In this document: piece after piece, positions 39,138-47,751 of the stretch
Numbering within the stretch: position 1 is the first letter of the stretch
Layout of the letters: every line of letters starts with the position of its first letter
NCBI RefSeq assembly: GCF_007992455.1
Contig: NZ_BKAH01000003.1
Span: 62,001-126,000, forward strand
From: Microbacterium saccharophilum
GTDB lineage: Bacteria; Actinomycetota; Actinomycetes; Actinomycetales; Microbacteriaceae
Direction of reading: 5' to 3'
DNA: 64,000 bases
Made by a program: the position numbers and the translations under genes
Notes under the pieces: generated by a model
What the model was told of the DNA's origin: nothing
Seen by the model: only the letters and a program-made list of their open reading frames with translations
Databases searched by the model: none

Positions 39138-41903
39138 TCATCCTTCCTGTCCTCCGCGCAGCAGCGTCGTGGCGCGCACGCGCCGGGACACCGCCAGGGC
39201 GATGAGGGTGAATGCGGCGGTGACGACGGCGAATCCGACGACCGCTCCGCCCAGCAGCAGCGGGTCGAGGTGATAGGCGGGATTCGATGGCGCCCCCGTG
39301 AAGGCTCGCAGGTCGACCGCACCGAGGATCAGTGCGGGCAGCGCGAGCCCGACCCCGACGCCGATGACGACGGCCGACGCGGCACCCGGCCACAGTTCCC
39401 ACGCGATGAGGCCGCGCGACACCCGGGGCGGTGCCCCGAGGACGCGAAGCAGAGCGAGTGTGCGGTCGCGCCCGCGGGAGCCCAGCGCGAGGGTCAGGAC
39501 GACCGTCAGCGCACCGAGGAGCGCGACCCCGACGGTCGCCGCGAGCAGGCCCACGCGGATCGCTGCGGTGCCCGTCTGCCCGGACAGCGCGGCGATCCGC
39601 TCCCCAGGCGTCGTGACGACCGCGTCGGGCCCGACGATCTCCGCAACCGCTGCCGCGACGGCCGCGACGTCGGCACCCGGGCTCAGGCGGAAGAGGGCTG
39701 CAGAGCTCGCCGGGACCCGAAGCCCCGCGATCTGCTCCACATCGGCCGCCGCGGCCAGCGCCCAGTTCGCCGACACGCTCTCCAGCCCCCCGGCCCGGGA
39801 GACATCGACGACGACGGCCTGGGCGCCTTCGAGGCGCACCTCCTCCTCGCCGTCGATCGCGGCGGATGCACGGGCGGACAGCACGACCGGCACCTCGTCG
39901 CCGGGGCTCTCGAGGTCGGCGCCCGCGGGAAGCAGCGCGAAATCGGCATCCTGGGCGGCCGCGAGGTCTGCCGGGTCGGCGAAGAGCACCGTGACGACGG
40001 CGACATCGACGGATGCTCCCGCCCCGGCGCGCAGGCTGGATGCCGGCATGACGGCGATGGGCGCGAGTGCCTCGATCCCCGGCACCGCGCGCAGCTCCGC
40101 CAGCGTCTCGGTGGACAGGTCGGCCCGCGTGACCTGGAGATCTGCGCCGACGGTCAGCCTGGCCGTGCTCTCGATCTCATGCTGCAGGGATCCGTACAGG
40201 ACGCCGGATCCGACCGCCGATGACATCCCGATCACGAGCGCGAGGACGGGCGCGATGCCCGCCGCCGGCTCCCGCAGCGCACGCGCCCCACCGACGAAGC
40301 CGACGAGGCCGCGACCACGGCGGGCGCGCGCGAACAGCATCCGCACGGGAAGCGGCACGAGCCGCAACGCCAGAACGCATCCCGCGAGGCCCCAGAGCAG
40401 CGGGACGATCGCGGGGAGGACTGCCTCGCCGCCGGTCTCGGATGCCGACGAGCCCACCGCCGCATCGGCCGAGGACGAGCTGAGCAGGGCCGCCGTCGCG
40501 ATGACCGCCAGCGCGACCACCACCCCCTCCGCGGCGACGCGGAGGGTCGCCCGGGCGCGGGACGGCGCGCGCTCGAGGTCGCGGAGCCCCGGCGGAGGAA
40601 GGGGTGTGAGCCCGAGGATGATGGCAGGCAGGACGGCCACGACGCCCGCGCCGATCCACGTCGGGGTCGGCACGGGCAGGCGAGCCACAGCTGCGATGGC
40701 GACGATCGTCGCGGCGGCCAGGAGCGCCGGCAGGAGACCGAGGACGACTCCGTGCGCGGCGAGCATCCCCCGGAGGAGGAGGGGAGAGGCACCCCGCGTC
40801 GCGAGCAGGCCGAGTGACGCGCGCCGTGTACGTGCGACGACCCGGCAGGCGAGGGCCACGACTGCTACCGCCACCCCGGCGGGCGCGGACAGCGTGAGGG
40901 CGATGACGGCGCTCATCGCGCCGGCGGATGCGACCGCACCCTCGATGGCGTCGATGGCCGTGGTGCGGAAGCTGAGAGTCAGCACGCTGCCGATGCCCTC
41001 TTCCTGCGTGCCGACGCGGTGGGCGTGGGCGGTCAGCTGCCGCAGCTGTTGCAGCACGGCGCCGGCGTCCGCCGCATCCATGGCGGAGGCATGCAACGGG
41101 AACCACACCTGCGTCCGCCCGGTCGACCCGGCCCACGACGCGAGCATCTCCGGCGCCAGGAACCCGGTGCCCGTGACGATCCGGTCGCCGCTGCCGGCGG
41201 CGTACTCCACCTGCGGGACCAGAACGGAGGGCACGTGGTACCAGTGCTCCTCCGAGCCGGCACGGGCCTCGAAGGTCCCCGTGAGCACGAGCGAGACGGC
41301 GGCCACCGGGTCGCTCTGCACCTCGCCGATGTCCCACTCCAGAGCACGGGCCGTCTCCTCGGACAGGGCGACCTGCATGGGGGGCGCGTCCGCGTCGGCC
41401 GCATCATCGGTCGCCGTGGGCTCGGGCCAGGCGCCCCCGACGAGGACCGCGTTCTCGGTGTACCGGGGGTCCAGGGCGAGCACGACGGAGTTGCGCCCAT
41501 CGCCGCCGGAAAGCGCCACCCCGGCGCCGTCGGCGCGCATCGAGATGCGTGAGACGGAGGAAGGCTCCCCCACGAGCGAGGCCAGCGGCTCGTCGAGACC
41601 GTCGCGGATGTCGGCGAGCCGGCTCTGCCATCGACCCCACACGGCGTCCAGGTCGCCCTCCAGGTCCGCGGCGCCGGCACCCACGGACGGAAGGCCGAGG
41701 GCGGCGGCCTCCAGATCCCTGGCACCCGGCGCAAGCGCGGCGACCGCCTCGCGGGCCGTCGCGTCGACGAGGGCGCTCAGCACGATCGGCACGCTCACCG
41801 CGACGGCGCTGAGCAGGAACGACAGCGCGGCGAGCAGCGCGGACGGGCCCGGATGCGTGCGGAGCAGTCGCGCCGTGAGGCGGCGTCGGCCGGTGACGGT
41901 CAC
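39138..41903 (-). CDS. FtsX-like ABC permease, large
   Basis: A 921-residue membrane protein of the MacB/FtsX permease type with about ten hydrophobic segments and two large extracytoplasmic regions. An N-terminal anchor (SALLAALSFLLSAVAVSVPIVL) precedes the first periplasmic-side domain. A core of several helices lies about residues 320-560, then a second outer domain, and a C-terminal three-helix FtsX block (IRVGLLAATVGVALLGALTVVL to AFTLIALAVSRRVRATTLLRGG). The GTG at 41903 overlaps the upstream permease stop (GTGA). Probably forms a heteromeric exporter with the other permease and the two ATPases. The substrate is unknown. Confidence 0.88.
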   Translation of the reverse strand: MTVTGRRRLTARLLRTHPGPSALLAALSFLLSAVAVSVPIVLSALVDATAREAVAALAPGARDLEAAALGLPSVGAGAADLEGDLDAVWGRWQSRLADIRDGLDEPLASLVGEPSSVSRISMRADGAGVALSGGDGRNSVVLALDPRYTENAVLVGGAWPEPTATDDAADADAPPMQVALSEETARALEWDIGEVQSDPVAAVSLVLTGTFEARAGSEEHWYHVPSVLVPQVEYAAGSGDRIVTGTGFLAPEMLASWAGSTGRTQVWFPLHASAMDAADAGAVLQQLRQLTAHAHRVGTQEEGIGSVLTLSFRTTAIDAIEGAVASAGAMSAVIALTLSAPAGVAVAVVALACRVVARTRRASLGLLATRGASPLLLRGMLAAHGVVLGLLPALLAAATIVAIAAVARLPVPTPTWIGAGVVAVLPAIILGLTPLPPPGLRDLERAPSRARATLRVAAEGVVVALAVIATAALLSSSSADAAVGSSASETGGEAVLPAIVPLLWGLAGCVLALRLVPLPVRMLFARARRGRGLVGFVGGARALREPAAGIAPVLALVIGMSSAVGSGVLYGSLQHEIESTARLTVGADLQVTRADLSTETLAELRAVPGIEALAPIAVMPASSLRAGAGASVDVAVVTVLFADPADLAAAQDADFALLPAGADLESPGDEVPVVLSARASAAIDGEEEVRLEGAQAVVVDVSRAGGLESVSANWALAAAADVEQIAGLRVPASSAALFRLSPGADVAAVAAAVAEIVGPDAVVTTPGERIAALSGQTGTAAIRVGLLAATVGVALLGALTVVLTLALGSRGRDRTLALLRVLGAPPRVSRGLIAWELWPGAASAVVIGVGVGLALPALILGAVDLRAFTGAPSNPAYHLDPLLLGGAVVGFAVVTAAFTLIALAVSRRVRATTLLRGGQEG

Positions 41904-44332
41904 AGGGCCTCCCGCACGCGACCGGCCCGCGCCTGACCCGCCATGATCCGGGAGACGATGACGGATGCGGCCGCCACGGCGACGCCCAGGACCGCGAGGA
42001 GCACGAGCGCCGGACCCGCGCCGAGGGTGATCCCATCGGCGAACATCGCCGCGACGCCCGGCACGGCCGCCCGGGTCAGCGCCGGGACGGTCAGCCATGC
42101 GACGACGGTGCCGAGCGCGAGCCCCGCACCGATCGCCGTCAGCGTGACGACGATCAGCTCGGCCGCCCGGGTCCGCGCCTGCGCGGCCGGGGTCACGCCG
42201 AGCGCCCGGAGCACGAAGACCTCGGTGGCACGGCTGCGGGTCGACGCGATCGCCGCCGCGATGGTCGCGACTGCCGCAAGGACGGCGCCCGCCCCCGCCG
42301 CCACCCACCACACGGCACCGAGCGCGACGCGGGCCTCGACGGCGGCATCCGCTGTCACGATGGAGGCGCCGGGGACGGCTGCGCGCAGCGCGGCGACCGC
42401 ATCCGGGCCGTTCGCCCACACCTGGTCGGCCGCCAGCGGCACGCCCTCCGCGAAAAGAGCGAGGGACAGGGGGTCCAGCGCCACGAGGACGGCGTGCGCT
42501 GCCGCCGTGCCGGGCACCGACGGGAGGACACCGGCCACGGCGAGTGTGACCGTGCGACTCGAGCCCGCCAGCCGTGCCGTCAGGACGTCGCCGTCTTCGA
42601 GGCCGAGAAGGTGTGCGAACGGCGCCGTCACGACGGCCGGCAGCTCGGATGGCACGGGAGCGAAGGCGCTCACGGCCGTCGGTTCGGCGGCGGAGAGGGC
42701 GATGGGGTCGGTGGACGGCCAGGCGATCGGCTCGTCTGCCGCGAGCGCGATGGGCGTGGCCGAGTACGGCTGCGAGCCGGGGCTGTCGGCGAAGCCGACA
42801 CTCACCCCGAGGAGGGTCCAGGGCGCTGCGCCCGTCGGCAGCTCGCCGCGGGCGGTGAGTCGCGCGGTCCGCGGTCCGGTCCGGTCCGAGGTGAGCTGGA
42901 GGTCGACGCCGGACGGCGTGCCGCGGGCGTCGAGGAGCCACGCCTGCGCGGTGAGAGCCCCGACCTCGGGCGGTGGCGGGGGGCCGTAGATGGGCTGCAT
43001 GCCATCCGGCCCCCAGCCCTGGAAGACATCGCCGTCTCCGGTCGCCGCGATGTCGTAGGTGGCCTCGAGTGTGGTGGCGGATGCGGCGAGCGGCACCCCC
43101 ACGGGGCCCGACTCGAGTGCGGCGGCGAGTGCTCGCGTGTCCGCGACGCCGGGCGCGATGACTTCCGCGATCGCGGCGGCGGGGAGCGCCTGCAGCTGGA
43201 GCCCGGCGTCGCCCGCGGTCGCGTCCACCGCGAACCCGGCCGCGGCCGAGCGGACGCCGTCGGAACGCGCGACCCCGTCGACCTGGGCGGCCGTCACGCG
43301 CGGCGCACCGAGGTCGGCTCGCGCGTCTGCGCCCGCGGACAGCGCCGCCGACGCGTCACCGGCCTGCGCCCAGCTCGCGGTGGAGGCTCCGGCCAGCGCT
43401 GCTCCCCCTGCGGCGAGTGCGACCAATGCGACGACGGCCCCGAACGCGCCCGCATTGCGGGCGATCGTCCGCGCCGGGAGGGAGGGCAGCAGGCGGGGCC
43501 GGGCGGCGGCGAGCGCGGCGAGCGCGGCGGCGACATGCGGGAACACGGTCAGGACGATCAGCGCGGCGGCCCCGAGCGCGAGTGCCGGGGCGACCGCGGT
43601 GACGACGAGCGTCCAGGCTCCGCCCGTCCCCTCCTCGAGCCCCCGCAGCTGCCAGACGAAGAGGGCCGCGGCGAGCGTAAGGAGACCTGTGGAGACGGCC
43701 GTCGCGAAGCCCCGGGTCGCCACCGCTTGCGATGGATCTCCTGCCTCGGACGCGCGGTGCGCGGCGACGCCCGCCGCGGGGCCCAGGATGGCCGCCGCGG
43801 CGACGGGGATGATCCACGTCGCCCGCAGCGACGCCGACGCCGCAGCGACGAGTCCGTCCGCCGAGCCCGTGAGGGCGGCGGTGGTCGCCGCGACGGCGAG
43901 CGCGCCGAGCGCCCACCCGATGAACGCGCCGACCGCGGCGGTGAGAGTGAGCTCGGTGATGGCCGCTCGCCGCGCGGCACGGGGCGAGAGCCCGCGCGCC
44001 CGCAGCAGCACCGACTCGACGACGCGCGAGCCGCCGAGCAGGCGAGCCAGCTGGAGGGCCGCGATGACGCCCGCGACGACGACGAGCGCGAGCGGCACAG
44101 GCGCGATGGCGAGCACCGCGCGGATGGTCGTCGCGGCGCCCTGGAGGGTGTCGGCAAGGCCGCCCTCGACCGATGCTCCTTCCGGCGCCAGCCCGTCGAC
44201 GTCGCGCACATCGCGCTGAAGGTAGGCCAGGTCGTCTGCGACGGCGGGCACCTGCCATGGGTCGAGCCGGTCGGGGTCGATCGTCAGTTCCCAGCGGCTG
44301 CTGCCCCCGCCGGTGTTCTGCTGCGCGTCCAC
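41900..44332 (-). CDS. FtsX-like ABC permease, large (frame lost at N-terminus)
   Basis: The open frame encodes 810 residues of a permease similar in plan to its neighbour: a first outer region, a block of helices (PLALVVVAGVIAALQLARLLGG onward), a long second outer domain about residues 300-600, and a C-terminal FtsX core (VWWVAAGAGAVLAAVATIAAAI to VLLAVLGVAVAAASVIVSRI). The first transmembrane helix is missing from this frame and is found upstream in another frame (44603 to about 44351). The residues around the GTG at 44332 (FGATLR before VDAQQNTGGGSS) continue naturally upstream of it, so 44332 is probably not the ancestral start. Either the gene is damaged or an assembly error removed or added a base near 44350. 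Confidence 0.8.
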   Translation of the reverse strand: MDAQQNTGGGSSRWELTIDPDRLDPWQVPAVADDLAYLQRDVRDVDGLAPEGASVEGGLADTLQGAATTIRAVLAIAPVPLALVVVAGVIAALQLARLLGGSRVVESVLLRARGLSPRAARRAAITELTLTAAVGAFIGWALGALAVAATTAALTGSADGLVAAASASLRATWIIPVAAAAILGPAAGVAAHRASEAGDPSQAVATRGFATAVSTGLLTLAAALFVWQLRGLEEGTGGAWTLVVTAVAPALALGAAALIVLTVFPHVAAALAALAAARPRLLPSLPARTIARNAGAFGAVVALVALAAGGAALAGASTASWAQAGDASAALSAGADARADLGAPRVTAAQVDGVARSDGVRSAAAGFAVDATAGDAGLQLQALPAAAIAEVIAPGVADTRALAAALESGPVGVPLAASATTLEATYDIAATGDGDVFQGWGPDGMQPIYGPPPPPEVGALTAQAWLLDARGTPSGVDLQLTSDRTGPRTARLTARGELPTGAAPWTLLGVSVGFADSPGSQPYSATPIALAADEPIAWPSTDPIALSAAEPTAVSAFAPVPSELPAVVTAPFAHLLGLEDGDVLTARLAGSSRTVTLAVAGVLPSVPGTAAAHAVLVALDPLSLALFAEGVPLAADQVWANGPDAVAALRAAVPGASIVTADAAVEARVALGAVWWVAAGAGAVLAAVATIAAAIASTRSRATEVFVLRALGVTPAAQARTRAAELIVVTLTAIGAGLALGTVVAWLTVPALTRAAVPGVAAMFADGITLGAGPALVLLAVLGVAVAAASVIVSRIMAGQARAGRVREAL

Positions 44333-44603
44333 GCGCAGGGTCGCGCCGAAGCGCCCGGAGGAAGGCGGCCGCCGCAGCCTGCTGTCCGGCGGGGTCCGCC
44401 GACGTCGGCGCCCTCAGCACCGCGGCGCGATCCTCCTCGGGCGCGGCGGCGACGGCGGCGACCACGACTTCACGCATCGCGGTGCCGAGTGAGCCGAGCA
44501 CGACGGCGAGGGCGAGGGCGATGACGGCGACGGTGGCCGCGAGCGCGATGAGCAGACCGGATCGGGCACGGGCGCGCGCCCACGCGAGACCAGCTGACGT
44601 CAC
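44333..44603 (-). pseudogene. Displaced N-terminal segment of the 41900-44332 permease
   Basis: From a GTG at 44603 with GGGAGG four bases upstream, about 84 residues read in the 0 frame: a basic start (SAGLAWARARARSG), one strong membrane helix (LLIALAATVAVIALALAVVLG) and a soluble stretch ending AAAFLRA. This is what an FtsX permease N-terminus should look like. At about 44349-44352 the homology passes to the frame of the downstream gene (FGATLRVDAQQ). One extra or two missing bases in a GC-rich run explain it. No slippery heptamer is evident, so programmed frameshifting is unlikely. Confidence 0.65.
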
Positions 44604-44651
44604 ATCGCCTCCCGCGTCGATCCTCACATACGTGGCGCCGACGGTGAGAGC

Positions 44652-45230
44652 ATGGAGAACATGAGCCTGCACATCACCGGCGACCCCGAGGCCGACGCGC
44701 TGCTGACCGACGATCCGCTGGCTCTGCTGATCGGGATGCTTCTGGATCAGCAGGTCGCGATGGAGACGGCGTTCGCCGGTCCCTTGAAGATCGCGCAGCG
44801 CGTGGGGGGCCTGGATGCCGCCACGCTGGCCGCGTACGACCCGGAGGCGCTTGTCGCGGTCTTCGCCCAGACCCCGGCCGTGCATCGGTTCCCGGGTTCG
44901 ATGGCGGGACGCGTGCAAGCGGTCAGCCAGGCCGTTGTGGCGGAGTGGGGCGGTGACGCGGCCGCCATCTGGACCGAAGGCACGCCGGACGGCCCGACCG
45001 TCCTGAAACGGCTGAAGGCCCTGCCCGGCTTCGGTGAGCAGAAGGCGAAGATCTTCCTGGCCCTCCTCGGCAAGCAGTACGGCTTCACGGGCGCCGGATG
45101 GCGGGAGGCAGCCGGGGCGTACGGCGAGGAGGGCTCGTTCCGCTCCGTCGCCGACATCGTCTCGCCGGAGAGCCTGACGAAGGTGCGCGAGCACAAACGC
45201 GCCGCCAAGGCGGCGGCCAAGGCGGGCTGA
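44652..45230 (+). CDS. HhH-GPD type base-excision repair protein
   Basis: A 192-residue protein of the helix-hairpin-helix GPD superfamily, related to DNA glycosylases. The N-terminal part has LIGMLLDQQVAMETAFAGP. The hairpin is LKALPGFGEQKAKIFLALLG (about residues 118-137), where the G-x-G turn contacts the DNA backbone. No Cys-rich iron-sulfur cluster follows. The catalytic Asp of MutY/Nth types is not obvious, so the activity is uncertain. The tail is Lys/Ala-rich (HKRAAKAAAKAG). The start may be 44652 or 44661. Divergent from the permease operon, with a three-base gap to the next gene. Confidence 0.85.
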   Translation: MENMSLHITGDPEADALLTDDPLALLIGMLLDQQVAMETAFAGPLKIAQRVGGLDAATLAAYDPEALVAVFAQTPAVHRFPGSMAGRVQAVSQAVVAEWGGDAAAIWTEGTPDGPTVLKRLKALPGFGEQKAKIFLALLGKQYGFTGAGWREAAGAYGEEGSFRSVADIVSPESLTKVREHKRAAKAAAKAG

Positions 45231-45233
45231 GCC

Positions 45234-45662
45234 GTGGAGCGGACCGGCGTCGACGTCGGCGCGCACCTCAGCGCGGTGACTCCCGCGGTCCGTCGCCGCG
45301 ACGCCGAGACGCTCGTCGAGCTGTTCAGCGAGGTCACCGGGCGTCGCCCGGAGATGTGGTCCTCGGGGATCGTGGGGTTCGGCGCCTGCCACTACCGCTA
45401 TCCCACCGGCACCGAGGGGGATATGCCGCTCGCCGCGTTCGCCCCGCGCAAGGCGTCGATGACGGTCTACCTCATGGAGGGGTTCGCCGAGCACGCCGAC
45501 ACCCTCGCGCGCCTGGGCCCGCACACGACGAGCGTCAGCTGTCTCTACCTGAAGGACCTCAGCGCCGTCGACCTCGACGTCCTGCGCGAACTCGTGGCCG
45601 AGTCGTACGCGTGGGCGGCCGCCGGCGGCTCCGAGGGCATCGAGATCACACCCCTCGACTGA
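45234..45662 (+). CDS. DUF1801 domain protein
   Basis: A 142-residue protein matching DUF1801 (YdhG-like): VTPAVRRRDAETLVELFSEVTG, then MWSSGIVGFGACHYRY and PRKASMTVYLM, ending with the SVSCLYLKDLSAVDLDVL block. The fold is related to small beta-alpha proteins of unknown activity. It starts at a GTG three bases after the repair gene stop, so the two are co-transcribed. Convergent with the glycyl-tRNA synthetase gene, three bases apart. Confidence 0.88.
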   Translation: MERTGVDVGAHLSAVTPAVRRRDAETLVELFSEVTGRRPEMWSSGIVGFGACHYRYPTGTEGDMPLAAFAPRKASMTVYLMEGFAEHADTLARLGPHTTSVSCLYLKDLSAVDLDVLRELVAESYAWAAAGGSEGIEITPLD

Positions 45663-45665
45663 GGC

Positions 45666-47054
45666 TCAGGCGCCGCGGAGCCGCTCGCCCAGGTAGGCGG
45701 TGAGGGCGTCCAGCGGCACCCGCTCCTGCGCCATCGTGTCGCGGTCGCGGACCGTGACAGCGTCATCCTCGAGCGAATCGAAGTCGATCGTGACGCACAG
45801 CGGCGTGCCGATCTCGTCCTGACGGCGGTACCGGCGACCGATCGCCCCGGCGTCGTCGAAGTCGACGTTCCAGCCCTGCGTGCGCAGCGTGTCGGCCACC
45901 TCGCGAGCGAGCGGCGACAGCTTCTCGTTGCGGCTCAGCGGCAGCACGGCGACCTTCACCGGTGCGAGACGCGGGTCGAGCTTGAGCACCGTGCGGGTGT
46001 CGGTGCCGCCCTTGGCGTTGGGCACCTCCTCCTCGCGGTACGCGTCGACGAGGAACGCCATCATGGAGCGGGTCAGACCGAACGAGGGCTCGATGACGTA
46101 CGGCACGTACGTCTCCCCGGAGGCCTGGTCGAAGTAGCTGAGCTTGTGACCGGACGCCTCGATGTGGCTCGTCAGGTCGAAGTCGGTGCGGTTCGCGACG
46201 CCCATCAGCTCGCCCCACTCCTTGCCCGGGAAGCCGAAGCGGTACTCGAAGTCGATCGTGCCGGCCGAGTAGTGCGCACGCTCGTCCTCGGGCACGTCGA
46301 ACTGACGCATGTTCTCCGGGTCCAGGCCCAGGTCGAGGAACCAGTCCCAGCACGCCTTGACCCAGTGCTCGAACCACTCCTGCGCCTCGGCCGGCGGGGT
46401 GAAGTACTCGATCTCCATCTGCTCGAACTCACGCGTGCGGAAGATGAAGTTGCCCGGGGTGATCTCGTTGCGGAACGCCTTGCCGACCTGGCCGATGCCG
46501 AACGGCGGCTTCTTGCGCGATGCGGTCAGCACGTTCGAGAAGTTCACGAAGATCCCCTGCGCGGTCTCGGGGCGCAGGTAGTACAGGCCCGACTCGTCAT
46601 CGACGACGCCCAGGTAGGTCTTCACGAGGCCCGAGAAGGCCTTCGGCTCGGTGTACTGCCCCTTGGTGCCGCAGTTGGGACAGGGGATGTCGGCGAGCCC
46701 GTTCTCGGCAGCGCGGCCCTTGCGTGCCTCGAAGTCCTCGATGAGGTTGTCGGCGCGGAACCGCTTGTGACACTGCAGGCACTCCACGAGCGGGTCGGTG
46801 AAGGTCGCGACGTGGCCGGAAGCCTCCCACACGCGCTTGGGGAGGATGACGGAGGAGTCCAGGCCCACCATGTCCCCGCGCCCGCGGACGAACGTCTGCC
46901 ACCACTGGCGGCGGATGTTCTCCTTCAGCTCGGTGCCCAGGGGTCCGTAGTCCCACGCCGACCGTGATCCGCCGTAGATCTCACCGGCCTGGAACACGAA
47001 CCCGCGGTGACGGGCGAGGGCGATGACTTTGTCGAGAAGGGACTGCTCGGCCAC
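45666..47054 (-). CDS. glyS: Glycine--tRNA ligase
   Basis: Class II, single-chain (eukaryote/Gram-positive type) glycyl-tRNA synthetase of 462 residues. Motifs: N-terminal [20 protein letters not shown], a Cys4 zinc-type insertion ([10 protein letters not shown] and [10 protein letters not shown]), motif 2 [23 protein letters not shown], motif 3 region [18 protein letters not shown], and a C-terminal anticodon-binding domain beginning [16 protein letters not shown]. The GTG at 47054 gives the usual length and has GGAG six bases upstream. Longer in-frame starts add residues without homology. Essential housekeeping gene, single-gene transcript. Confidence 0.95.
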   Translation of the reverse strand: MAEQSLLDKVIALARHRGFVFQAGEIYGGSRSAWDYGPLGTELKENIRRQWWQTFVRGRGDMVGLDSSVILPKRVWEASGHVATFTDPLVECLQCHKRFRADNLIEDFEARKGRAAENGLADIPCPNCGTKGQYTEPKAFSGLVKTYLGVVDDESGLYYLRPETAQGIFVNFSNVLTASRKKPPFGIGQVGKAFRNEITPGNFIFRTREFEQMEIEYFTPPAEAQEWFEHWVKACWDWFLDLGLDPENMRQFDVPEDERAHYSAGTIDFEYRFGFPGKEWGELMGVANRTDFDLTSHIEASGHKLSYFDQASGETYVPYVIEPSFGLTRSMMAFLVDAYREEEVPNAKGGTDTRTVLKLDPRLAPVKVAVLPLSRNEKLSPLAREVADTLRTQGWNVDFDDAGAIGRRYRRQDEIGTPLCVTIDFDSLEDDAVTVRDRDTMAQERVPLDALTAYLGERLRGA

Positions 47055-47137
47055 AGGTGGCTCCAAATGGTCGTGGTCGCGAACGCGAGAAGAAACGGAT
47101 GCCGCCAGCCGCGGCATCCGTCGATTCTAGTCTCGCC

Positions 47138-47527
47138 TCAGCTGAGGAACCTGATCGCCAGCGGGTAGGTGTACCACTGTCCCTGGTTGGCTTTGACGGC
47201 CGCGATGATCGAGAACACGATCTTGACGACGTACACGGCCAGCACGATGACGAAGCCGATGATCAGCCACGAGGTGAGCCATCCGACCACTTCGGCGATC
47301 AGCAGGGTCAGTTGGAAGTTCAGGGCGGTGGCGGTGTGGGCGCGCACGAACGGTCCGCGGTCCTTGAGGACCAGGTACCCGATCAGCGCGGGCAGGAAGC
47401 CGAAGAAGATCCCGCCGACGTGGACGAGGGTCGCCCACATCTTCTCGTCGGACGGATTCAGCGGCTGCGGTGCGGCGTAGGGGGTCGGCGGCCGGACGGG
47501 AGGCTGGTTCGAGGGAGGAATGGTCAC
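47138..47527 (-). CDS. DUF4870 domain membrane protein
   Basis: A 129-residue membrane protein of the DUF4870 (Tic20-like) family. A Pro-rich cytoplasmic N-terminus (PPSNQPPVRPPTPYAAPQPL) precedes the conserved KMWATLVHVGGIFFGFLPALIGYLVLKDRGPFVRAHTATALNFQ block and two further helices. The function is unknown. The GTG at 47527 follows TAGGCT by six bases, pointing to a leaderless transcript. Confidence 0.9.
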   Translation of the reverse strand: MTIPPSNQPPVRPPTPYAAPQPLNPSDEKMWATLVHVGGIFFGFLPALIGYLVLKDRGPFVRAHTATALNFQLTLLIAEVVGWLTSWLIIGFVIVLAVYVVKIVFSIIAAVKANQGQWYTYPLAIRFLS

Positions 47528-47533
47528 GATTCC

Positions 47534-47539
47534 AGCCTA
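47534..47539 (-). promoter_or_regulatory. -10 box, leaderless promoter of the DUF4870 gene
   Basis: TAGGCT on the minus strand, six bases before the GTG. The rest of the 224-base gap to the flotillin gene contains two copies of GCCGACAACCT at about 47714-47735 but no gene. Confidence 0.5.
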
Positions 47540-47751
47540 GGACCCGCCTACGCGCGCCCGCAGAGGGATATCCCGAAACCTCCTCCGGAGCGTACCGACG
47601 GGGCCGCCGAGACCGGCGCGGGCACGACTCCGGCTGGACGCCAGGGAACCCGCCATAGGATCGAACCAGGCACGTCCGTCTCGGCTCTCTGCCCGAAGAC
47701 CGACGGCCGTCGCCGACAACCTCGCCGACAACCTACCGACAAAGGAGTGCC

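Noticed and set aside
44345..44355. Programmed ribosomal frameshift in the permease
   Set aside because: No slippery heptamer or following pseudoknot could be seen; a plain indel explains it better.
47054..47751. tRNA gene or T-box near glycyl-tRNA synthetase
   Set aside because: No cloverleaf, CCA end or T-box sequence (AGGGTGGNACCGCG) was found in these bases.
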